Below are positions 46,455 through 53,866 of a DNA stretch of 64,000 bases, one piece after another. Numbering within the stretch: position 1 is the first letter of the stretch; every line of letters starts with the position of its first letter. The notes beneath the pieces are model-generated. The model was not told the origin of the DNA. It did not search any database and worked only from the letters and a program-made list of their open reading frames with translations. The translations under genes were made by a program, and so were the position numbers. This DNA comes from Flavobacterium petrolei. GTDB taxonomy: Bacteria > Bacteroidota > Bacteroidia > Flavobacteriales > Flavobacteriaceae. The stretch covers positions 1-64,000 of the forward strand of contig NZ_QNVY02000005.1 of NCBI RefSeq assembly GCF_003314435.2. Reading direction: 5' to 3'.

Positions 46455-47215
46455 CTAAAACGCAATCGCACATAAACGTGTTTGATTCCTTTTTTATCAG
46501 AATCTCTTTCGTCGATTTCTAATATGTCAGTCAATGATTTGAGCATAGGAGTAAGTTTAGAAAAGCCATAATTTCTTGGATCGAATTCTGGTTTTTTCTT
46601 AACAATCAAATTTCCTACGTCGCCTAAAAATGCCCAGCCACTGTCATCAGCAATGTCTTCTATAGTTGATTCAATCAATTCAATAGTATGTAAATCGACT
46701 TTGTTTAAGCTTTTTGGAGTTGTTTTTTTAGTATCGGTTGCGGTTCTTTTCGGTAATTTCTTTTTAATGGCGCCATCTAAAACTTCGATGTAAATAAATC
46801 GGTCACAGGCTACAATAAATGAATTTGGTGTTTTTTGTTCACCTATTCCAATGACTTTCATTCCGGATTCTCTCAATCGGATGGCTAAACGTGTAAAATC
46901 AGAATCACTGGAAACAATACAAAAACCATCGACTTTATCAGAATACAACAAATCCATGGCGTCAATAATCATCGCTGAATCCGAAGAGTTTTTCCCAACC
47001 GTATAGCTGTATTGTTGAATAGGAGTAATGGCGTGTTCCAACAAAACACTTTTCCAGCCGCCAGCATTTGGTTTAGTCCAATCGGCGTAAATCCGTTTGG
47101 TGGTTGGTGTACCAAATTTAGCAATTTCCTCCATCATTCCTTTTACATTGCTGTACGGAACATTGTCAGCATCAATGAGAACGGCTAATTTTAATTCTTT
47201 AGTATCTTGTGACAT
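46451..47215 (-). CDS. NYN-domain nuclease-like protein with OST-HTH/LOTUS end
   Basis: A 254-residue cytoplasmic protein. The N-terminal NYN (PIN-like) domain of about residues 8-150 has the acidic ligands DADNVP, SSDSAMIIDAMDL and VSSDSDFTRLA in the expected order, consistent with a metal-dependent ribonuclease. The C-terminal part (about 180-254) resembles an OST-HTH/LOTUS RNA-binding domain (WAFLGDVGNLIVKKKPEFDP, YGFSKLTPMLKSL). Such proteins may process RNA; the target is unknown. It is convergent with the histidine kinase, the two stops overlapping by a few bases with no terminator between. Confidence 0.88.
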   Translation of the reverse strand: MSQDTKELKLAVLIDADNVPYSNVKGMMEEIAKFGTPTTKRIYADWTKPNAGGWKSVLLEHAITPIQQYSYTVGKNSSDSAMIIDAMDLLYSDKVDGFCIVSSDSDFTRLAIRLRESGMKVIGIGEQKTPNSFIVACDRFIYIEVLDGAIKKKLPKRTATDTKKTTPKSLNKVDLHTIELIESTIEDIADDSGWAFLGDVGNLIVKKKPEFDPRNYGFSKLTPMLKSLTDILEIDERDSDKKGIKHVYVRLRFS

Positions 47216-47278
47216 CTTGTAATGTTGTTGATTTTCGTACTTTAAAGGTACAGATTTTTCTTTTGTATTGTGTTTTTT

Positions 47279-47839
47279 TTATTTTTTGGATGCCAAATCT
47301 TTAATTGAAACGTCATTGATACGAACATCTTTGAGCACCGCTTCTCCATTTTTTACAGCCACTAAAGCGTACGTTTCGTTTTTCTTTTTAATAGAGAATC
47401 CCTGATAGATTTTCTCTGCTTTTTGCGCAATATCTTCATTCATATAATACCGATTGAAAGGAAAGTCAATTATTATTTTGGAGTCCAGATACCCTAAACT
47501 AATTTTTGTTTTAATATACGATTCGCTATTTTTTGGTTTTATTTTAGAAATAGAACTGATTTTGGCGAACCCATTTTTGTCGATAGTGAGTGTTGCAAAA
47601 ATGGTTTCACCGTTACTCCATTTAATATTGTTTTGCACCGTGATTTCTCTTTCTTTAAAGAATAACGTAATGTACTTCCCTCTAAAAGGATCATAAGGAT
47701 CTATTGGAGCTGTCTGAAATTTGAATTCTGTTCCAGTTTTCATAATATCTTCCTGATTGAACATCATTTGCAATGGAACGTATAATTGAGCGATAACAAC
47801 CAATATGAAAATTAGGAGTGTGATTTTCTTATTTTTCAT
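47279..47839 (-). CDS. GDYXXLXY domain protein
   Basis: A 186-residue protein with one N-terminal hydrophobic segment (residues 6-24) and a soluble part. It matches the GDYXXLXY family: the name motif is here the looser PFRGKYITLFFKE, near residue 52, where the consensus would have GDYVxLxY, followed by strand-rich sequence. The family usually pairs with a DUF2157 membrane protein, which is the case here: the two genes overlap by 11 bp with the DUF2157 gene first. The role is unknown, probably in the cell envelope. Divergence from the consensus motif is notable. Confidence 0.8.
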   Translation of the reverse strand: MKNKKITLLIFILVVIAQLYVPLQMMFNQEDIMKTGTEFKFQTAPIDPYDPFRGKYITLFFKEREITVQNNIKWSNGETIFATLTIDKNGFAKISSISKIKPKNSESYIKTKISLGYLDSKIIIDFPFNRYYMNEDIAQKAEKIYQGFSIKKKNETYALVAVKNGEAVLKDVRINDVSIKDLASKK

Positions 47840-49112
47840 TTCTATTTCTTTTTTTAAGGATGAAATAATTAGCTAAGAAGAATCCTAAACCAATCGTTAT
47901 AAATAGAATACCTCGAAGTACGAAACTTAAATCCGTATCAAAAAAACGACACGTAATAAGAATAGTAGTAAGGAGTAATCCAAAATTCAATAGTCCCAGA
48001 TGATTTAATTTAATACCACGTTTAACCTCGAAGATGCCAATGAATAATACGATTACATTGGCCACAATTGAAAACTCATAGCCGCTATTAAGAGTGAGGA
48101 TATTCATCAAGAATACAAGCTCTAAAAGAGAAACTTCCTTAAAATTCGTTTGACTGTTTTTTTTGTAAAATAAGAGAGCGGCAATCAATGTGAGTGCACA
48201 AGCAGTTATGAATTCTATCGATAGCAATGTTTCTGAAATTGAATCTGTTTTATAAAAAGATTTATCCCAAAACCATTTAAAACTATACAGCAATAAAAGA
48301 TAAAGTATTCCTAATTTTCCAACGATGAGAAAGCTGTTATTTTTTAATTTTTGTTTGTCAAAGAATGACGTTTTACCAATGAAATAAAAAATCGTGAACA
48401 AACTTATGTAGCCTAAATGTAGTAAATGACTATTTTTATGGGCAATAGTACCGAGGCAAATTACAATTGAAACAGCAATAAACCAGTTGTGAAACAACGT
48501 AAAATTGCTTAATGCTTTGGTTTTGATCAGCTGATAATAATGAGGAGCGATTCCTAAAAGCAATAACCAATATAAAAAAGAATGAGTACTTGGATAGGTA
48601 AAGTAATTAGCATTACAGCCATAATACGTAATTCCTACAATATATAAAAGTGAAACGATGGAGGATTGAAGCAGATAAACCAGAGGCAAACTCAATAGCA
48701 TCCAAGTAATTATAAAAGAATTTAAATCTCCCGGAATATTATAAACCTGAGCGACTAATGAAATGCTTGCGCCAATGGCAAAAAATAAAAAGACGGATGA
48801 AGTTTCTTTCCAAACAGTGCTTCCAGATTTTTTTAAAACAGAATAACCACATAATAATTGACCAATAAGAAGCGGAAGGAACGATAGGATTATTTTAGTT
48901 AATCGGGAAAGATTGTCCCAATTGTGAGCGAAAACAAGAATAATTCCAAGTCCAACAAGTATAGCTCCCAAAATTCCAAAAATAGAAGAAAGTCTGTTGT
49001 GGTTTTCTTCCTTTTTTTGGTGGAAATATTCGCGTATTTTTTCGGCGGTTTCTCTAGTCACTACGTTCGCGTGGAGTAGTTCTTCCAGTTCATTTATTAT
49101 TTTGTCAGACAT
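47829..49112 (-). CDS. DUF2157 multi-spanning membrane protein
   Basis: A 427-residue protein with a cytoplasmic N-terminal helix (residues 1-40) that matches the DUF2157 start (LEELLHANVVTRETAEKI), followed by about eleven or twelve membrane segments. Family members often precede a GDYXXLXY gene, as here with an 11-bp overlap, suggesting that the products form an envelope complex. No catalytic motif is visible. The function is not known. Confidence 0.87.
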   Translation of the reverse strand: MSDKIINELEELLHANVVTRETAEKIREYFHQKKEENHNRLSSIFGILGAILVGLGIILVFAHNWDNLSRLTKIILSFLPLLIGQLLCGYSVLKKSGSTVWKETSSVFLFFAIGASISLVAQVYNIPGDLNSFIITWMLLSLPLVYLLQSSIVSLLYIVGITYYGCNANYFTYPSTHSFLYWLLLLGIAPHYYQLIKTKALSNFTLFHNWFIAVSIVICLGTIAHKNSHLLHLGYISLFTIFYFIGKTSFFDKQKLKNNSFLIVGKLGILYLLLLYSFKWFWDKSFYKTDSISETLLSIEFITACALTLIAALLFYKKNSQTNFKEVSLLELVFLMNILTLNSGYEFSIVANVIVLFIGIFEVKRGIKLNHLGLLNFGLLLTTILITCRFFDTDLSFVLRGILFITIGLGFFLANYFILKKRNRNEK

Positions 49113-49355
49113 AAACTATAATTCTATAAATCAAATATACAAAGATTATCATTGAAAACGACTCGAAGCTTCTGGTTTAGTCTAATCCTTGTTAAGTTCG
49201 ATTAGTTCATTTTGCGTGACCATGGCAAGAAATCATGCATTATTTCATAATCTCATAAATCATATATTAAATAACAGAAATTAGTACTAAAGAGACAATA
49301 TGATAAAGCATGAAAAATAAATTTGCTTTCAAGTCCATTATAAAATTTAAATAAT

Positions 49356-49363
49356 TATTTTTG
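49356..49363 (+). promoter_or_regulatory. Candidate -7 box for the oxoamine synthase
   Basis: TATTTTTG matches TAnnTTTG, 36 bases before the start codon at 49400. No correctly spaced -33 TTTG is seen. Confidence 0.42.
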
Positions 49364-49399
49364 CAACTTCTTAAAATTAAAATTATTACTTGATATATT

Positions 49400-50662
49400 A
49401 TGGTAAAAGATTTATTCGAAAGGATTCAAAACAATAAAGGACCGTTAGGGAAATGGGCTTCGCAAGCTGAAGGTTATTTCGTTTTTCCTAAATTGGAAGG
49501 TGAGTTAGGTCCAAGAATGCAGTTTGGTGGAAAAGATATTTTGAATTGGAGTTTGAATGACTATTTAGGTCTTGCTAATCACCCAGAAGTGCGTCAGGCA
49601 GATACGGAAGCAGCAGCACAATACGGTGCCGCTTACCCAATGGGAGCGCGTATGATGAGCGGTCACACTAAATATCATGAGCAATTAGAGAATGAATTGG
49701 CTGCTTTTGTAATGAAAGAGTCGGCATATTTATTGAATTTTGGATACCAAGGAATTATGTCAACAATTGACGCTTTGGTTACAAAAAATGATGTAATTGT
49801 ATATGATGTAGATGCGCATGCTTGTATTATTGATGGTGTTCGTTTGCACATGGGAAAACGTTTTACATACCGTCATAATGATCTTGCCAGTATGGAAAAA
49901 AACTTGGAACGTGCTACAAAATTAGCTGAAGTAACTGGAGGAGGAATTCTTTTTATTACAGAAGGTGTTTTTGGAATGCGTGGACAACAAGGAAAATTGA
50001 AGGAGATTGTTGCCATGAAGGAAAAATTTAATTTCCGTTTATTGGTTGATGATGCACATGGCTTTGGAACACTAGGAAAAACGGGTGCCGGAGCAGGTGA
50101 GGAGCAAGGTTGTCAAGATGGAATTGATGTTTATTTCTCTACTTTTGCTAAATCTATGGCTAACATAGGTGCGTTTGTAGCTGCTGATAAAGATATTATT
50201 GATTATTTGAAATACAATTTACGTTCTCAAATGTTTGCAAAAGCATTGCCAATGATTCAAACAATTGGATCTTTGAAACGATTAGAATTGTTGCGTAATC
50301 ACCCGGAATTGAAAGATAAATTGTGGGAGAATGTAAATGCGTTGCAAAACGGATTGAGAGAGCGTAATTTCAATATTGGAGATACAAATACTTGTGTAAC
50401 GCCAGTTTATCTTGAAGGAAGTGTGCCGGAAGCAATGATTATGGTAAATGACTTAAGAGAAAACTACGGGATTTTCTTATCGATTGTAATTTATCCTGTA
50501 ATTCCAAAAGGGATTATCTTGTTGAGAATGATTCCTACAACATCTCATACATTATCAGATGTTGATGAAACACTAACTGCTTTTGAAGCGATTCGTGAGA
50601 AATTAGAAAATGGTACGTACAAAGAAATCGCAAGTAGAACTACGGTTGATTTAGACGCATAA
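49400..50662 (+). CDS. Alpha-oxoamine synthase, serine palmitoyltransferase type
   Basis: A 420-residue PLP enzyme of the alpha-oxoamine synthase group (serine palmitoyltransferase, 7-keto-8-aminopelargonate synthase, 2-amino-3-ketobutyrate CoA ligase). The PLP Lys is Lys251 in YFSTFAKSMANIGAF, with the PLP-ring motif LVDDAHGFGTLGKTG and the substrate region NDYLGLANHPEV. An N-terminal segment (GPLGKWASQAEGYFVFPKLE) recalls bacterial serine palmitoyltransferases. It should condense an amino acid, serine or cysteate, with an acyl thioester, starting sphingolipid or sulfonolipid synthesis typical of Bacteroidota. A GNAT-like protein lies 0.7 kb downstream. Which of the family reactions it runs cannot be settled from sequence. 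Confidence 0.88.
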   Translation: MVKDLFERIQNNKGPLGKWASQAEGYFVFPKLEGELGPRMQFGGKDILNWSLNDYLGLANHPEVRQADTEAAAQYGAAYPMGARMMSGHTKYHEQLENELAAFVMKESAYLLNFGYQGIMSTIDALVTKNDVIVYDVDAHACIIDGVRLHMGKRFTYRHNDLASMEKNLERATKLAEVTGGGILFITEGVFGMRGQQGKLKEIVAMKEKFNFRLLVDDAHGFGTLGKTGAGAGEEQGCQDGIDVYFSTFAKSMANIGAFVAADKDIIDYLKYNLRSQMFAKALPMIQTIGSLKRLELLRNHPELKDKLWENVNALQNGLRERNFNIGDTNTCVTPVYLEGSVPEAMIMVNDLRENYGIFLSIVIYPVIPKGIILLRMIPTTSHTLSDVDETLTAFEAIREKLENGTYKEIASRTTVDLDA

Positions 50663-50684
50663 TTAAGTCATTAAATGTATATGT

Positions 50685-50720
50685 AAATCCATCAGTCTTC
50701 GGGCTGATGGATTTTTTTTT
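50685..50720 (+). terminator. Intrinsic terminator
   Basis: AAATCCATCAG (50685-50695) and CTGATGGATTT (50704-50714) form an 11-bp stem with a TCTTCGGG loop and a T run. Confidence 0.92.
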
Positions 50721-50773
50721 GAAAGGTATTCCATCAAGAAGTCGTATATTTAGTAAACTAAAGTTGAAAATGT

Positions 50774-51247
50774 ATGAAAAAAGAAATTATATTGGGTGTC
50801 GTTTTTATGACTTTTTTTATTTCTTGTAAAAAAGAAATGGAAACAGAAGAACCTCCTGTTGCGTCAGAAAAAATTGTTATTAAAGAATCAGAATTTCAAG
50901 AATGTTACCAGGCAATTCTTAAAAAGGATACTATTTCGTTGACTTTGAAGATAAAAAACGGTGAGCTTTCCTCAGGAAACTTAAGTTATAATTTTTATGA
51001 GAAAGATAAAAACGAAGGAACACTTGTTGGGGAACTGAAAGGTGATACGCTTTATGCGGATTATACTTTTATGTCCGAAGGAACTTCTTCAGTCCGCGAA
51101 GTTGTTTTCTTAAAAAAAGATGATTCTTATATTGAAGGTTTTGGAGATGTGGTTGATGATAACAAAGGAAAAGTAACTTTCAAGGATAAAAAAAAAATAC
51201 AATTTGATGGAAGTATAGTTTTGTCAAAAGTAGATTGTAAAATGTGA
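50774..51247 (+). CDS. Lipoprotein of unknown function
   Basis: A 157-residue protein with a lipoprotein signal; lipobox ending in Cys18 (FFISCKKEM). The mature sequence is beta-rich with repeated short hairpins (IKNGELSSGNLSYNFYEKDK, LKGDTLYADYTFM). No family is recognised. It is bracketed by two terminators that share the same AATCCATCA arms, so it is an independent unit. Envelope location is the only supported statement. Confidence 0.75.
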   Translation: MKKEIILGVVFMTFFISCKKEMETEEPPVASEKIVIKESEFQECYQAILKKDTISLTLKIKNGELSSGNLSYNFYEKDKNEGTLVGELKGDTLYADYTFMSEGTSSVREVVFLKKDDSYIEGFGDVVDDNKGKVTFKDKKKIQFDGSIVLSKVDCKM

Positions 51248-51278
51248 TTTTATTAAAAACATGTGATAATTAAAACCA

Positions 51279-51312
51279 AAAAATCCATCAGCATGAAATT
51301 GATGGATTTTTA
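51279..51312. terminator. Bidirectional intrinsic terminator
   Basis: AAAAATCCATCA (51279-51290) and TGATGGATTTTT (51300-51311) form a 12-bp stem with a 9-base loop. The arm shares AATCCATCA with the terminator at 50685-50720. It separates two convergent genes. Confidence 0.9.
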
Positions 51313-51336
51313 GTTTTGCTATAAAATGCAATTTAT

Positions 51337-52455
51337 TTACAATTCTTTTCTATAAGTACATCGTCGTTTGTGAATCTGAGGATCAAAATGTTTCCATAAA
51401 TTGATGCTTGCGGCGTTGTCAGCTAATTCAGGAGTTCTGAAACAATTTAAGATTCCTTTTTCTTTGAAAGTTTCGTAATATTCTTTAAATATAATGGCTG
51501 TAACCGCTTTGTTTTGGTATTCGGGCAGTACGCCAATAAGGTAAAAAATCACGTCTTTACTTTGTTTCTTAGCTCGTAGTAAATGAAGGAATCCAAACGG
51601 GAATAATTTTCCTTTTGCCTTTTGTATCGCCTCTGAAAAGGAAGGCATTACAATACTGAAAGCAACTATATTATGGTCTTTGTCTTCCACAAATTTTATA
51701 AACTCAGGATTGATGAAACTGATGTATTTCTTCTTGAAATATTCTTTTTGCGTATCTGAAATAGCTACAAATGAAGATAGAGACGCATATGACTTATTGA
51801 ATAAATCAAACATTTTGTCCACATGAGGCATTACTTCTTTAGTAGTTTTGAAATTAAGTGGACTTAATTGGTACCTTCTTTTTACCAAATCATTTGCCTT
51901 TTCAAAAAATTCAGGTTTTACGTTTGAAAAAGGAAATTTACTTTCAATGTATTCCTTTTCTTTAACATAGCCTAATTGTTCAAAATGAGTTGCATAATAA
52001 GGATGATTGTACCATGTAATCATCGTTCCTATCGTATCAAAACCTTCAGTAAGCACGCCAACTTTATCCAAGTTTGAAAAGCCCATCGGGCCTTCAACAT
52101 ATTCTAAGTTATTTTTTCGACCTAATTCATGCACTTTTTCTAAAAGTGCTTTTGTCACTTCAATATCATCTATAACATCAAACCAACCAAAACGAACTTT
52201 CATTTTTTGTTGGTCTTTTACCTCACTCCAATTGATGATTGCAACAATTCTACCTACTATTTCGTTATTTCTTTTAGCTACATAAAAATAGGCTTCAGCA
52301 GTTTCGAAAGCGGGATTTTTAGTTTTATCAAATCCTTCGACTTCTTCTCCAATTAATGGCGGAACCCAGTTTTTATTGTTTTTGTATAGTGAAAAAGGGA
52401 ATTTGACAAATTGAGTTAATTCACTTTTTGTTTTTGCTTCTTGTATTGTAATCAT
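51337..52455 (-). CDS. GNAT-fold protein, candidate lipid N-acyltransferase
   Basis: A 372-residue cytoplasmic protein with GNAT-like features. Residues 1-150 have a small acetyltransferase-type half (NEIVGRIVAIINW, then EYVEGPMGFSNLDKVGVL), and the end has the second half, FYLIGVLPEYQNKAVTAIIF followed by TPELADNAASINLWKHF. It is related to proteins annotated merely as GNAT family or, wrongly, GTP cyclohydrolase. The gene lies 675 bp from the oxoamine synthase, convergent with the intervening lipoprotein. In Caulobacter a GNAT-like enzyme is the ceramide synthase in a locus with the same synthase type, so N-acylation of a sphingoid or capnine base is a reasonable guess. It is not demonstrated. 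Confidence 0.78.
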   Translation of the reverse strand: MITIQEAKTKSELTQFVKFPFSLYKNNKNWVPPLIGEEVEGFDKTKNPAFETAEAYFYVAKRNNEIVGRIVAIINWSEVKDQQKMKVRFGWFDVIDDIEVTKALLEKVHELGRKNNLEYVEGPMGFSNLDKVGVLTEGFDTIGTMITWYNHPYYATHFEQLGYVKEKEYIESKFPFSNVKPEFFEKANDLVKRRYQLSPLNFKTTKEVMPHVDKMFDLFNKSYASLSSFVAISDTQKEYFKKKYISFINPEFIKFVEDKDHNIVAFSIVMPSFSEAIQKAKGKLFPFGFLHLLRAKKQSKDVIFYLIGVLPEYQNKAVTAIIFKEYYETFKEKGILNCFRTPELADNAASINLWKHFDPQIHKRRCTYRKEL

Positions 52456-52476
52456 GCTGTTTTTGAAATTCTATGT

Positions 52477-53412
52477 TTATCCTTTTTTAGTCTTTTTTGC
52501 TCTTTTCTTCGCTTTTTTTCCAGAATCACCAGAGTCAATATTTATGCGTACTTCTTTATAATTACCATCGTAACGCCATGAAAAACCAATGCCGCCGTAT
52601 AGGGCAGAAGGTGTGTATTTTAGGCTTGTACTAATCGAAGCGTCAATTTGCATGTTTTTATTCAATAAATAAGCGGCGCCTCCTCGAACAATCGCATCAC
52701 TGTAAAAATCACTTTTGAAGCCTTGGTTTTCCACGAAACCAGACCATTTGTCATTAAATCCTCGGGTTAATGTCAATACATAACCATAACTAGGGAAATC
52801 AGTGGTTATATAATCCGCTAAGATATTAGTTACAAAAACCCATCTTCCGTCACCTAAATGGTTCTGAGTTATTAGCATTATTTTGGGGGAGATGCTGGAT
52901 TCTGCAGAAAAGGAATACGGATTATCCGCCATAGTAAAATTTGCTCCCGCAAAAACAGAAACGGCAGGTACCAATTGGCGCCATCTGAAGCCGTGATTTG
53001 CTTTCCAACTGTAAAGATTGACCTTTTTCTGGGAATTTTTGAAAGGATCGTAAATCAAATATTTGGCTCCTAAAACTGTTTGTTTGAAATCTGCTCGATT
53101 GGAACTGTTAAACAAGGTAGTGTATTTCTCGTTTTGGTATTGGATGTCGGCAATCAATTCTAATTTCTCCATGAATAATCCCCATCGTAAGGTGGCGTCA
53201 ATTCCAAAACCATTAGCATCATAATTCAACAAACTATGATTTTGTTTGATGCCATAAACGCCTGTTTCAATTTGGATTACTGATTTTCCAACTGCGAAAG
53301 CGGACATGGTTTCTCCAGGTCTGTTCGAATTTATTTGATCAGTATATTGGCCATAATGAATACTTGGAATCATTAAAACAGCAGTGATAAATAAGATTTT
53401 GATTTTGGACAT
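52477..53412 (-). CDS. Outer-membrane beta-barrel, phenol-degradation MetA-like family
   Basis: A 311-residue protein with a signal peptide (1-21, IHYGQ) and a series of amphipathic strands of alternating aromatic residues, with a layout like the MetA-type outer-membrane proteins (FWRY and related ends). Features include NSNRPGETMSAFAVGKSVIQ near the start and LYGGIGFSWRYDG near the end. The C-terminus adds an unusual Lys-rich tail (KKAKKRAKKTKKG). It is probably a small outer-membrane channel or transporter; the substrate is unknown. It precedes the GNAT-like gene by 22 bp and could share its transcript. Confidence 0.8.
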   Translation of the reverse strand: MSKIKILFITAVLMIPSIHYGQYTDQINSNRPGETMSAFAVGKSVIQIETGVYGIKQNHSLLNYDANGFGIDATLRWGLFMEKLELIADIQYQNEKYTTLFNSSNRADFKQTVLGAKYLIYDPFKNSQKKVNLYSWKANHGFRWRQLVPAVSVFAGANFTMADNPYSFSAESSISPKIMLITQNHLGDGRWVFVTNILADYITTDFPSYGYVLTLTRGFNDKWSGFVENQGFKSDFYSDAIVRGGAAYLLNKNMQIDASISTSLKYTPSALYGGIGFSWRYDGNYKEVRINIDSGDSGKKAKKRAKKTKKG

Positions 53413-53536
53413 ATTATTTTTTTTGGGTTAAAAAGTAATAACGCTTTTCAAATGTACTATATTTTATTATTTATTTAAGAGAGATATTTTAATTTTGAAC
53501 GGTTGATTTATTAATTTTGGAAAAAATTACAGTTAT

Positions 53537-53818
53537 ATGCAAACAGCTTCCTTCATTGGTTTTATAAAAGCAATATTTTATATGCTCGCTTTTTACTATA
53601 TTTTCAGATTTTTAGCAAAATTGTTTTTGCCTTTACTAGTTAAAAAAGTAGTCGAAAAAGCAGGAGAGAATATGCAAAAGCAGCAGCAATATGCCCAAGA
53701 CAATACTTGGAAAAAAACACAAAGTAAGGATGAAGTAATATACAATACTGCAAATGCTAAAAACCCACGCGAAACCAAAAAAGTGGGAGATTATGTTGAT
53801 TACGAAGAAATAGATTAA
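53537..53818 (+). CDS. DUF4834 family small membrane protein
   Basis: A 93-residue protein with one or two N-terminal hydrophobic segments (residues 5-36, GFIKAIFYMLAFYYIFRFLA) and a charged C-terminal part ending GDYVDYEEID, which is the DUF4834 pattern. The role is unknown. It is the first gene of a forward run that continues, 49 bp later, with a YfhO-like membrane protein, a glycosyltransferase and a flippase, so a link with polysaccharide or envelope assembly is possible. Confidence 0.88.
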   Translation: MQTASFIGFIKAIFYMLAFYYIFRFLAKLFLPLLVKKVVEKAGENMQKQQQYAQDNTWKKTQSKDEVIYNTANAKNPRETKKVGDYVDYEEID

Positions 53819-53866
53819 ATTTGTCGTTATTTGCAGGTTTTTTATTCTAATCCAAACTTTTTTAAA

